From PRO6 sp035565775 (GTDB taxonomy: Bacteria > Pseudomonadota > Alphaproteobacteria > Rhizobiales > Xanthobacteraceae): 9,194 bases of DNA. The DNA lies in contig DATMRW010000024.1 in the NCBI GenBank assembly GCA_035565775.1, positions 1 to 9,194 on the forward strand, given 5' to 3'. Positions 1-5,708 of this stretch are shown here, piece after piece (the first letter of the stretch is position 1; each line of letters begins with the position of its first letter). The notes below the pieces were generated by a model. That model saw only the letters and a list, made by a program, of their open reading frames with translations, had not been told where the DNA came from and searched no databases. The position numbers and the translations under genes are program-made.

Positions 1-1
1 C

Positions 2-238
2 AACATCTCGCTCAGCCACAGCGGTGACCGCCTGCAAGGTAACGGGCTCGTTGCCCAGCCCTACGATGTGATGAACCTTACTGTCGGCGTGCGCCATGGC
101 GGCTGGGAACTTGCACTCATCGGCAACAACCTGACCGACGAACGCGGCCCGACTTTCCTCGGCACCAACGGGCCGCTGTCAGGCTCCGGCCCCACGCCGC
201 GTACGCTAGGCGTCCGCTTCCGCTTCACCTCCTGGTGA
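2..238 (+). CDS. TonB-dependent receptor, C-terminal end (5' truncated by the window)
   Basis: Reading frame 2 is open from the window edge to a TGA at 236-238 and gives 78 residues. The tail contains NNLTDERGPTF, followed by a Gly/Pro-rich loop and the ending TLGVRFRFTSW. The NLTDE segment and the final alternating strand with a terminal aromatic residue are typical of the last beta strands of TonB-dependent outer-membrane receptors. Such proteins import siderophores, vitamin B12, sugars or other large substrates across the outer membrane using energy from TonB-ExbBD. The plug domain and most of the barrel lie outside the window, so the substrate cannot be judged. A strong hairpin begins 8 bp after the stop, so the gene probably ends its transcription unit. 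Confidence 0.85.
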   Translation, partial: NISLSHSGDRLQGNGLVAQPYDVMNLTVGVRHGGWELALIGNNLTDERGPTFLGTNGPLSGSGPTPRTLGVRFRFTSW

Positions 239-246
239 TCGATACG

Positions 247-279
247 AGCCGTCCCCTGCCTGTGAGGCAGGGGACGGCT
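247..279 (+). terminator. Hairpin terminator after the TonB receptor
   Basis: A perfect 14-bp inverted repeat (247-260 with 266-279) encloses the 5-nt loop tgtga. The stem is GC-rich and starts 8 bp after the receptor stop codon. The downstream T tract is poor (cttgctg), so it may act as a strong hairpin with limited intrinsic termination. It also insulates the oxidase operon from the receptor gene. Confidence 0.75.
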
Positions 280-464
280 TGCTGCCCCTGACAACGCCAC
301 GCCGCCTCTGGCATGGCTAGAAGCGTCTCCATGACGCATCATCGATCAGGGGAATGCAGCCCTTCTTGCCGCGACCGACTCCCTCGTCGGGTCCCCCAAG
401 GCGAAAAATCACCAATACAAATCGTGAGACAGGACTTGTCCGGCCCAGTCGAACTGGGGCAGGC

Positions 465-504
465 GTAGCCGTGTTGACGGATTTGTAGCCGTGTTGACGG
501 ATTT
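465..504. repeat. Exact 20-bp tandem duplication
   Basis: The 20-mer gtagccgtgttgacggattt occurs twice head to tail (465-484 and 485-504) with no mismatch and no spacer. Each unit contains TTGACG, which resembles a -35 element, but no good -10 box lies at the right distance. The exact identity points to a recent duplication, slippage or an insertion/excision scar. Two units are not enough for a CRISPR or a VNTR call. Confidence 0.9.
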
Positions 505-533
505 ATATTCTAAATTAAATCAATATCTTGACA

Positions 534-552
534 CCGAATCTTGAGGATTCGG
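534..552. repeat. Small hairpin, 7-bp stem
   Basis: The arms ccgaatc (534-540) and gattcgg (546-552) are exact inverted repeats around a 5-nt loop. On the minus strand the hairpin is followed by AT-rich sequence, so it could serve as a weak terminator in that direction. It lies immediately beside the tRNA-like fragment. Function unknown. Confidence 0.5.
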
Positions 553-554
553 AA

Positions 555-574
555 TGGCTGGGGCGGCAGGATTC
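555..574 (-). other. tRNA-Gln 3'-end fragment, possible att-site scar
   Basis: Read on the minus strand, the 20 nt are gaatcctgccgccccagcca. This fits the register of a tRNA 3' end: four T-loop bases GAAT, a 5-nt T-stem strand CCTGC, a 7-nt acceptor strand CGCCCCA, discriminator G, and encoded CCA. The acceptor strand CGCCCCA with G-CCA is, from memory, that of bacterial tRNA-Gln (5' TGGGGCG). The match stops inside the T-loop, so no functional tRNA is encoded. Integrase-generated att repeats commonly consist of such 3' tRNA ends. A second, inverted cccagcca lies at 574-581 and forms an 8-bp stem with 555-562. Identification rests on structure and memory, not on a search. Confidence 0.5.
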
Positions 575-965
575 CCAGCCAAAACCAGGTGCAATTAAGT
601 GCTTGATTTTGCTGACGTACAGGTGCCGCCTGCACAGTCTATTGGCACAATCTAGTGGCACACCGTCAAGAGGCCCTGTGGGAAATCCGCTGCCCTGATT
701 GTCCTGGCTGCGGGGTGGACCTGCCGAACGTTCTACCGCTGGTATGAGTGGCAGAATCTCGTCGCCTGAAGTTTATGTCAACTTGGTGCGAACTGCGCGA
801 AGTGGAGACGAGTTAGCGTTAGACTGACAGCACCCCGCACTGGGCCAAGTGAAGGCGGGTTCGCGTTTAGCGCCGACGGTACCTTCCAAAACCCGGATCG
901 GTGCGTCTCAAAAAGGGTATACAAGATACGTATTTTTTGCTAGCGCAGCCGGCGCTTGCTGAAGC

Positions 966-972
966 GGGAAGG
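966..972 (+). promoter_or_regulatory. Shine-Dalgarno fixing the ccoN start
   Basis: The sequence gggaagg ends 7 nt before GTG at 980-982. This favours GTG 980 over the in-frame TTG at 956, which has no comparable ribosome-binding site. Confidence 0.65.
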
Positions 973-979
973 TGGCAGC

Positions 980-2647
980 GTGGTTTCTGGACTCACGGTG
1001 GGTGAACGCCAGCGGGGTGCGGTAATCCTCGTGGTCCTTGCGATCATTGGCCTGGTGATGGCCGCCGCGGGTGCCGAGCGGGATGATCCCATCCAAACCC
1101 ACGGGTTCGTCATCCTGCTGTTCAGTTTCGGCGTGCTCTGCCTTCTGCTGAAGGATTTCGATGCACCCGAACCCCCCGCGGACCGCCTGGAAAGCTATTA
1201 CGACGATCCCATCAAGGCCGGCATCGTCCTGTCGATGACCTGGGCCGTGTTCGGCATGGCCATCGGCGATTGGGTGGCCTGGCTGCTCGCCTTCCCGGAT
1301 ATGACGTTCGACGCCTCCTGGGCGAGCTTCGGGCGGCTGCGGCCGGTCCACACCACCGGCGTCATCTTCGGCTTCGGCGGCAATGCGCTGATCGCCACGT
1401 CCTTCCATGTCATGCAGCGCACCTCGCGCGCCCGCATGCCCGACCAGTTCAGCGCCTGGTTCGTGCTGATCGGCTATAACCTGTTCTGCATCCTCGCCGT
1501 CTCGGGCTATTTGATCGGCATCACCCAGTCCAAAGAATATGCCGAGCCGGAGTGGTACGCGGATATCTGGCTGGTCATCGTCTGGGTCGTCTACCTGCTG
1601 CTGTACCTGCGCACGCTGGCGCGGCGCAAGGAACCCCACATCTACGTGGCCAACTGGTATTACCTAGCCTTCATCCTCGTCGTCGCGATCCTGCATGTCG
1701 TGAACAACCTGGCCGTGCCGACCTCGCTGGCCGCGGCCAAGAGCTATTCGCTGTTCTCCGGCGTGCAGGATGCGATGACGCAGTGGTGGTATGGCCACAA
1801 CGCCGTCGCCTTCTTCCTGACGGCCGGCTTCCTCGGCATGCTCTATTATTACCTGCCCAAGCGGGCGGAGCGGCCGATCTATTCCTACCGCCTGTCGATC
1901 GTCGGCTTCTGGGGCATCACGTTCTTCTACATGTGGGTGGGCTCGCATCACCTGCACTACACCGCCCTGCCCGACTGGGTGCAGACGCTGGGCATGACCT
2001 TCTCGCTGATGCTGCTCGTGCCTTCGTGGATCGCCGCGGGCAATGCGCTGGCGACGCTCAACGGCGCCTGGCACCGGGTGCGCGACGACGCGACGCTGCG
2101 CTTCATGATGATGGCGGCGGTGTTCTACGGCCTCTCCACCTTCGAGGGATCGTTCATGGCGATCCGTCCGGTCAACGCGCTCTCGCACTATACGGACTGG
2201 ACTATCGCCCACGTCCACGCCGGCGTGCTCGGCTGGGATGCGCTTGTCACTTTCGGCGCCTTCTACGCGCTGGTGCCGTGGCTGTGGAAGCGCGAGCGCA
2301 TGTATTCGCCGGCGCTGGTGGAGGTGCACTTCTGGCTCGCGATGGCCGGAGTGCTGATCTACGTCTTCGCGATGTGGAACTCAGGCATCATCCAGGGCCT
2401 GATGTGGCGCACCTATAACGACAGCGGCACGCTGACATATTCCTTCCTGGATTCGATGATCGCCATGCATCCCTACTACATCGCGCGGGCGATCGGGGGG
2501 CTGCTGTTCCTGATCGGCGTGCTGGTCGGCTGCTACAATATCTGGATGACGATCCGCCGCCCCGCGCAGCGCACCGCGCCGGCAGGCGACACGCCGCTCC
2601 CGCTTCCCGCCGCCCCCCTCCCCGCCAACCCCCAGCCCGCGGAATAA
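980..2647 (+). CDS. ccoN: cbb3-type cytochrome c oxidase subunit I (CcoN)
   Basis: This is the catalytic subunit of the high-affinity cbb3 terminal oxidase in the inner membrane, reducing O2 to water and pumping protons. From GTG 980 it has 555 residues. H124 (RPVHTT) fits a low-spin heme b ligand. H273 (WWYGHNAV) and H323/H324 (GSHHLHYTALPDW) fit the three Cu_B ligands, and Y317, 44 residues after H273, fits the Tyr covalently bonded to a Cu_B His. H411 and H413 in HVHAG fit the heme b3 and low-spin heme b ligands. Two extra hydrophobic helices lie at about 13-56, and the C-terminus is a Pro/Ala-rich tail, probably cytoplasmic. The residue before the double His is Ser, where Pro is usual in the homologues I recall. 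It is the first gene of a cco operon, 5 bp from ccoO. Confidence 0.97.
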   Translation: MVSGLTVGERQRGAVILVVLAIIGLVMAAAGAERDDPIQTHGFVILLFSFGVLCLLLKDFDAPEPPADRLESYYDDPIKAGIVLSMTWAVFGMAIGDWVAWLLAFPDMTFDASWASFGRLRPVHTTGVIFGFGGNALIATSFHVMQRTSRARMPDQFSAWFVLIGYNLFCILAVSGYLIGITQSKEYAEPEWYADIWLVIVWVVYLLLYLRTLARRKEPHIYVANWYYLAFILVVAILHVVNNLAVPTSLAAAKSYSLFSGVQDAMTQWWYGHNAVAFFLTAGFLGMLYYYLPKRAERPIYSYRLSIVGFWGITFFYMWVGSHHLHYTALPDWVQTLGMTFSLMLLVPSWIAAGNALATLNGAWHRVRDDATLRFMMMAAVFYGLSTFEGSFMAIRPVNALSHYTDWTIAHVHAGVLGWDALVTFGAFYALVPWLWKRERMYSPALVEVHFWLAMAGVLIYVFAMWNSGIIQGLMWRTYNDSGTLTYSFLDSMIAMHPYYIARAIGGLLFLIGVLVGCYNIWMTIRRPAQRTAPAGDTPLPLPAAPLPANPQPAE

Positions 2648-2652
2648 CGGCG

Positions 2653-3387
2653 ATGTTCCGGACCCATTACCGCATAGAGCGCAAATCGGTGGTACTGGCG
2701 GTGGCGATCATGCTCGTGGCGAGCATCGGCGGGCTGATCGAGATCGCGCCCCTGTTCACCATCGACGAGACGGTGGAGGCGGACCCCGACATGCGGGTCT
2801 ACACCCCGCTGGAGCTGGCCGGGCGCAACATCTACATGCGCGAGGGCTGCTATGCCTGCCATTCGCAGATGATCCGCACATTGCAGGACGAGGTGGAGCG
2901 CTATGGCCCCTACTCGCTCGCGGTCGAATCCCAATACGATCACCCGATGCTGTGGGGCTCCAAGCGCACCGGGCCGGACCTCGCCCGCGTCGGCGGCAAG
3001 TATTCGGACCATTGGCACGCCGCCCACCTCACCGATCCGCGCGACGTAGTGCCGGAATCGATCATGCCGCGTTACGCGTTCCTGCGCGAAACGCTGCTGC
3101 GGACGGCGCATTTGCCAGACGATCTGCGCGCGCTGCGCCGGGCCGGCGTGCCTTATACGCGCGAGATGATCGCCCATGCCGCCGCCGATGCCGGCGCCCA
3201 GGCTTCTCCCGGAGACGATACCGCCGGCCTGATCGAACGCTATGGCGAAGCGACCCAGGTCCGCGCGTTCGACGGCGACGAAGGCAAGGTGACCGAGATG
3301 GATGCGCTGGTCGCCTACCTCCAGATTCTCGGCAAGCTCAGCAGCGCCGCGCAGGCGCCGCAGCCGGCCCATATCGCGCGGAAATAG
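2653..3387 (+). CDS. ccoO: cbb3-type cytochrome c oxidase subunit II (CcoO), monoheme cytochrome c
   Basis: CcoO is the membrane-anchored monoheme c subunit that passes electrons from CcoP to the CcoN active site on the periplasmic side. The 244-residue protein has one N-terminal transmembrane helix at about 13-34, which acts as an uncleaved signal anchor. The heme-c site is C66-Y-A-C69-H70 in the family motif REGCYACHSQMIRTL. M138 in SIMPRY is the likely axial ligand. The segments YGPYSLAVESQYDHPMLWGSKRTGPDLARVG and YSDHWH are family hallmarks. It follows ccoN by 5 bp and precedes ccoQ by 8 bp, so it is co-transcribed. Residues about 175-200 form an Ala/Gly/Asp-rich linker that looks variable. 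Confidence 0.97.
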   Translation: MFRTHYRIERKSVVLAVAIMLVASIGGLIEIAPLFTIDETVEADPDMRVYTPLELAGRNIYMREGCYACHSQMIRTLQDEVERYGPYSLAVESQYDHPMLWGSKRTGPDLARVGGKYSDHWHAAHLTDPRDVVPESIMPRYAFLRETLLRTAHLPDDLRALRRAGVPYTREMIAHAAADAGAQASPGDDTAGLIERYGEATQVRAFDGDEGKVTEMDALVAYLQILGKLSSAAQAPQPAHIARK

Positions 3388-3395
3388 AGGCGGCG

Positions 3396-3566
3396 ATGGA
3401 TCTCGAACATTCCATGCTGGTCGGTTTCGCCAAGTCCTACGGACTGTTCTACCTGCTCGCCATGGCGGCGGCCGCGCTCGTCTATGCCTGCTGGCCGGCC
3501 AATCGAAACCGGTTCGACAAGGCGGCGCGCGACATCATCGACGATGAGGACAAGCCGTGGCGCTAG
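3396..3566 (+). CDS. ccoQ: cbb3-type oxidase assembly/stability subunit CcoQ
   Basis: This 56-residue single-span membrane protein sits between ccoO and ccoP, the standard position of ccoQ (FixQ). It starts at ATG 3396 after tagagg with a 5-nt spacer. The N-terminus carries a short acidic/His segment, the helix spans about 15-33, and the cytoplasmic tail is charged and ends in AARDIIDDEDKPWR. CcoQ proteins stabilise the oxidase complex or CcoP association and carry no cofactor. Its last codons overlap the start of ccoP by 10 nt, and the gagga ribosome-binding site for ccoP lies inside its coding sequence, which suggests translational coupling. The tail resembles the end of CcoS in this operon. 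Confidence 0.9.
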   Translation: MDLEHSMLVGFAKSYGLFYLLAMAAAALVYACWPANRNRFDKAARDIIDDEDKPWR

Positions 3567-4447
3567 ACGAGCACAAGCGCGAACGCGATCCGATCAGCGG
3601 GCACATGATGACGGGCCACGAGTGGAACGGCATCGAGGAACTCAATACGCCGGTGCCGCGTGTCGTGTGGTTCTTCCTGACCCTCGCGGCGCTGTTCGCG
3701 CTCGGTTACTGGGTGCTGATGCCGGCCTGGCCGATCGGCACGACCTATACGAAGGGCCTGCTGGACACCAACCAGCACAAGATCGTGACCGCCAAGGTGC
3801 AGCGGGCAGCTGCGGAGCGCAGTGGCTGGACCGATCAGATCGTCGCCAGGGATATCGACGCGATCCGGGCCGATCCGGCGCTGATGGCCTTTGTCCGCGA
3901 GGATGGCCACCGCCTGTTCGGCGATAACTGCGCGGCGTGCCACGGTATCGAAGCCAAAGGCAATCCGGGCTTCCCCAACCTCATCGATGGTGACTGGCTG
4001 TGGGGCGGCGGTGCCGATGCCATCGCGCACACCATCGCGGTGGGCGTCAACAGCCCGGCCAGCCCACAAACCCGGATCAGCCAGATGCTCGCCTTCGGTA
4101 AGGACGGCATCCTCGACAGCGCTTCGATCCAGGCGGTCGCCGATTATGTGAAGTCGCTGTCCGATCCGGCGTGGGCGAAGGGGAAACCCACCTCGGTTGC
4201 CAAGGGGCAGGAGGTGTTTGCCGCCAATTGCGCCGCGTGCCACGGCGAACAGGGACGCGGCAACCAACAGATCGGCGCGCCCAATCTCACCGACCGCGTC
4301 TGGCTCTATGGCGGCGAAATCTACACGATCTACACGACGATCCATGACGGACGGCAGGGTGAAATGCCGGCCTGGGAGCATCGGCTGAGCCCGGTCGACC
4401 GTAAGATCCTCGTTGCCTTCCTGCTCGACAAGGGAAGCCGGCGATGA
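3557..4447 (+). CDS. ccoP: cbb3-type cytochrome c oxidase subunit III (CcoP), diheme cytochrome c
   Basis: CcoP is the diheme c subunit that accepts electrons from soluble or membrane cytochrome c and hands them to CcoO. It has 296 residues, a usual length. The N-terminal stretch GHEWNGIEELNTPVPR precedes the single transmembrane helix at about 35-57 and is typical of the family. Two heme-c sites are visible: C125-A-A-C128-H129 and C225-A-A-C228-H229, each followed by Gly. M177 (SQMLAFG) and M270 (GEMPAW) are likely axial ligands. GTG 3557 is used because gagga lies 6 nt upstream inside ccoQ. The stop overlaps the start of the next gene as ATGA, indicating coupling. Confidence 0.97.
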   Translation: MALDEHKRERDPISGHMMTGHEWNGIEELNTPVPRVVWFFLTLAALFALGYWVLMPAWPIGTTYTKGLLDTNQHKIVTAKVQRAAAERSGWTDQIVARDIDAIRADPALMAFVREDGHRLFGDNCAACHGIEAKGNPGFPNLIDGDWLWGGGADAIAHTIAVGVNSPASPQTRISQMLAFGKDGILDSASIQAVADYVKSLSDPAWAKGKPTSVAKGQEVFAANCAACHGEQGRGNQQIGAPNLTDRVWLYGGEIYTIYTTIHDGRQGEMPAWEHRLSPVDRKILVAFLLDKGSRR

Positions 4448-4632
4448 GGCTTTCCCGCCAGCGCCTGTTCGCCCTGGTGCTTGTCGGTCTCGCGCTGGCC
4501 GTGGTCATGCTCGCCAACGCGCATCTGCTTTATGTCGCGACCAGTTCGCAGCCCGAATGTATGCCGCACGCACAGGCCGGTGGCGCCACGTCGCCTGTCA
4601 CCCCCTTCAGCGCGGCCAAACCTTCGTGCTGA
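4444..4632 (+). CDS. Small membrane-anchored Cys/His protein in the cco operon
   Basis: I do not recognise this 62-residue protein as a named family. It begins at ATG 4444, overlapping the ccoP stop by 4 nt, so it is almost certainly translated with ccoP. Residues about 8-32 form one hydrophobic helix preceded by three Arg/Arg/Arg-type positive charges (R2, R5, R7), which predicts an N-in anchor with the remainder in the periplasm. The exposed part contains SSQPECMPH (C39, H42) and ends in C62. The spacing C39-x2-H42 plus a C-terminal Cys could bind a metal such as copper or form a disulfide. That is inference only. The gene occupies the place where ccoG usually follows ccoP. Its coding nature is supported by the ATGA junction and the downstream gene spacing of 15 bp. 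Confidence 0.75.
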   Translation: MRLSRQRLFALVLVGLALAVVMLANAHLLYVATSSQPECMPHAQAGGATSPVTPFSAAKPSC

Positions 4633-4647
4633 GATGATCCGGAGACG

Positions 4648-5457
4648 ATGATGGTCATCCTTCCGCCCGTCGTGCCGCCGCTGCCCGTGGACAAGCCCTA
4701 TGCGCGCCGGCTGGCCGCGGGGGCGCCGTTCGACTGGCTGCGCGCGGGCTGGCGCGATCTGCGCACGGACCCCGGCCCCAGCCTGCTCCATGGCCTGTTC
4801 GTGTTCCTCCTTTCAGCGCTGATTATCGCCGGGCTGATAGGCTTTGGCTGGGACTATGCGTTGTTTCCGGCGATCGCCGGGTTCCTGGTCTTCGCCCCTA
4901 CGCTGGCGATCGGCCTTTATGCCAAGAGCCGCGCGCTGGAGCAGGGCAAGCCGGTCTCGCTGCGGCAAATGCTGCTGCCCCAGGCCGCTGCGGGCGGGCA
5001 AGTGCTGTTCACCGGCGCGCTGCTCTGCGGCGTCATGCTGCTGTGGCTGCGGGCCGCCGTGATCATCTATGCCATATTCTTCGGCGTGCAGCCCTTTCCC
5101 GGCCTCGATTACATCGCGCCGATGCTGTTCACCACGCCGATCGGGCTCGCCATGCTGGCTGTCGGAACGCTGGTGGGCGGGCTGTTCGCCGCCTTCTCCT
5201 TCGCGATCTCGGCCTTCTCCATCCCCATGATGCTCGACCAGCGAGTCGATGCGCTCACCGCCATGGGCACGAGTTGGGCGCTGGTGGTGAACAATCTGCG
5301 GGTCATGCTGGTCTGGGCGGCGATCGTGCTGGCGCTGTTTCTGTTATCGGTCGTGAGTGGATTGCTCGGGCTCGTGATCGTCTTTCCCTGGCTCGGCCAT
5401 GCGACCTGGCATGCCTATCGGGCCGTCCGGCTCACGCCAGGGCCGCACGGGGCATGA
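4648..5457 (+). CDS. DUF2189-family integral membrane protein
   Basis: This 269-residue polytopic inner-membrane protein has about six hydrophobic segments. An N-terminal cytoplasmic stretch holds GWRDLRTDPG (residues 34-43), and the C-terminal end holds LGHATWHAYRAV (about 249-260). Both, with the order of helices between them, match the DUF2189 family as I remember it. No catalytic residues are evident and the function is unknown. Two Met codons occur at 4648 and 4651; ggag at 4641-4644 is 3 nt from the first and 6 nt from the second, so the second may be the true start. The gene follows the small Cys/His protein by 15 bp and overlaps ccoS by 4 nt. Its place inside a cco operon suggests a role in oxidase biogenesis or membrane environment, but this is inferred from context. 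Confidence 0.85.
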   Translation: MMVILPPVVPPLPVDKPYARRLAAGAPFDWLRAGWRDLRTDPGPSLLHGLFVFLLSALIIAGLIGFGWDYALFPAIAGFLVFAPTLAIGLYAKSRALEQGKPVSLRQMLLPQAAAGGQVLFTGALLCGVMLLWLRAAVIIYAIFFGVQPFPGLDYIAPMLFTTPIGLAMLAVGTLVGGLFAAFSFAISAFSIPMMLDQRVDALTAMGTSWALVVNNLRVMLVWAAIVLALFLLSVVSGLLGLVIVFPWLGHATWHAYRAVRLTPGPHGA

Positions 5458-5603
5458 GCATCCTCTGGCTCCTGATCCCGATCTCGTTCCTGTCGGGCGC
5501 GGTCGGCCTGGCCCTGTTCTTCTGGGCGTTACGGAGCGGGCAGTACGAAGACGTTGCGGGCGCCGCGGAGCGTATCCTCGACGATGAGGATCAGCCGCTT
5601 TAA
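5454..5603 (+). CDS. ccoS: cbb3-type cytochrome oxidase assembly protein CcoS
   Basis: CcoS is a small membrane protein required for correct cofactor insertion (heme and Cu_B) into CcoN. This 49-residue protein starts at ATG 5454, overlapping the DUF2189 stop as ATGA. It has one N-terminal helix (about 3-26), then the family signature F-W-x-L-x-S-G-Q-Y-x-D at about 23-33, and an acidic end AAERILDDEDQPL. Length and motif order fit CcoS (FixS). In most operons ccoS follows ccoI, the copper P-type ATPase. Here it follows the DUF2189 gene directly. It is the last gene of the plus-strand operon, 105 bp from the convergent molybdoenzyme gene. Confidence 0.92.
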   Translation: MSILWLLIPISFLSGAVGLALFFWALRSGQYEDVAGAAERILDDEDQPL

Positions 5604-5708
5604 TCGGGATTCCGCCAAGCCACATGGGTGGACTGACGCTGGGCGGGGAAGGCAGGCCTTCGTCCAGTGGACACGCGTTCGGCGCCGATCGCCACAAAAC
5701 CGGCGGCG

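Larger units (their letters stand above)
280..965. other. Gene-poor region with mobile-DNA remnants
   Basis: No convincing gene is present on either strand. Short open frames have no ribosome-binding site and no recognisable product. The stretch contains an exact 20-bp tandem repeat (465-504), an AT-rich patch at about 501-530, a small hairpin (534-552) and a tRNA-like 3' fragment (555-574). At 656-769 a short frame ending in TGA reads RTFYRWYEW, vaguely like a helix-turn-helix of a transposase, but this is too weak to annotate. The ccoN promoter should lie in the right-hand part. No clear -35/-10 pair or FNR/FixK box was found there. Confidence 0.6.

Noticed and set aside
423..434. gacaggactt as an inverted copy of the IS6 left end ggatcctgtc
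   Set aside because: Identity breaks after 7 bases and no transposase lies nearby; likely chance.
465..504. CRISPR repeat units
   Set aside because: Two abutting 20-mers with no spacers and no cas genes nearby.
603..616. TTGAT-TTTG-CTGAC as an FNR box for ccoN
   Set aside because: The second half matches only 2 of 5 bases and the site is over 350 bp from the gene.
656..769. Short frame reading RTFYRWYEWQNLVA, like a transposase helix-turn-helix
   Set aside because: Only 38 codons with no start or ribosome-binding site and no second motif; resemblance is too weak for a pseudogene call.
908..1639. Long open frame on the minus strand opposite ccoN
   Set aside because: A shadow of GC-rich coding DNA; the product is low-complexity and charged with no domain, while ccoN is unmistakable.
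2533..3372. 279-codon minus-strand frame opposite ccoO
   Set aside because: Antisense shadow without domains or ribosome-binding site; ccoO carries the heme-c motif.
5643..5660. gaagg-cagg-ccttc hairpin as a bidirectional terminator between ccoS and the molybdoenzyme
   Set aside because: Only a 5-bp stem with no T tract on either side; too weak to annotate.
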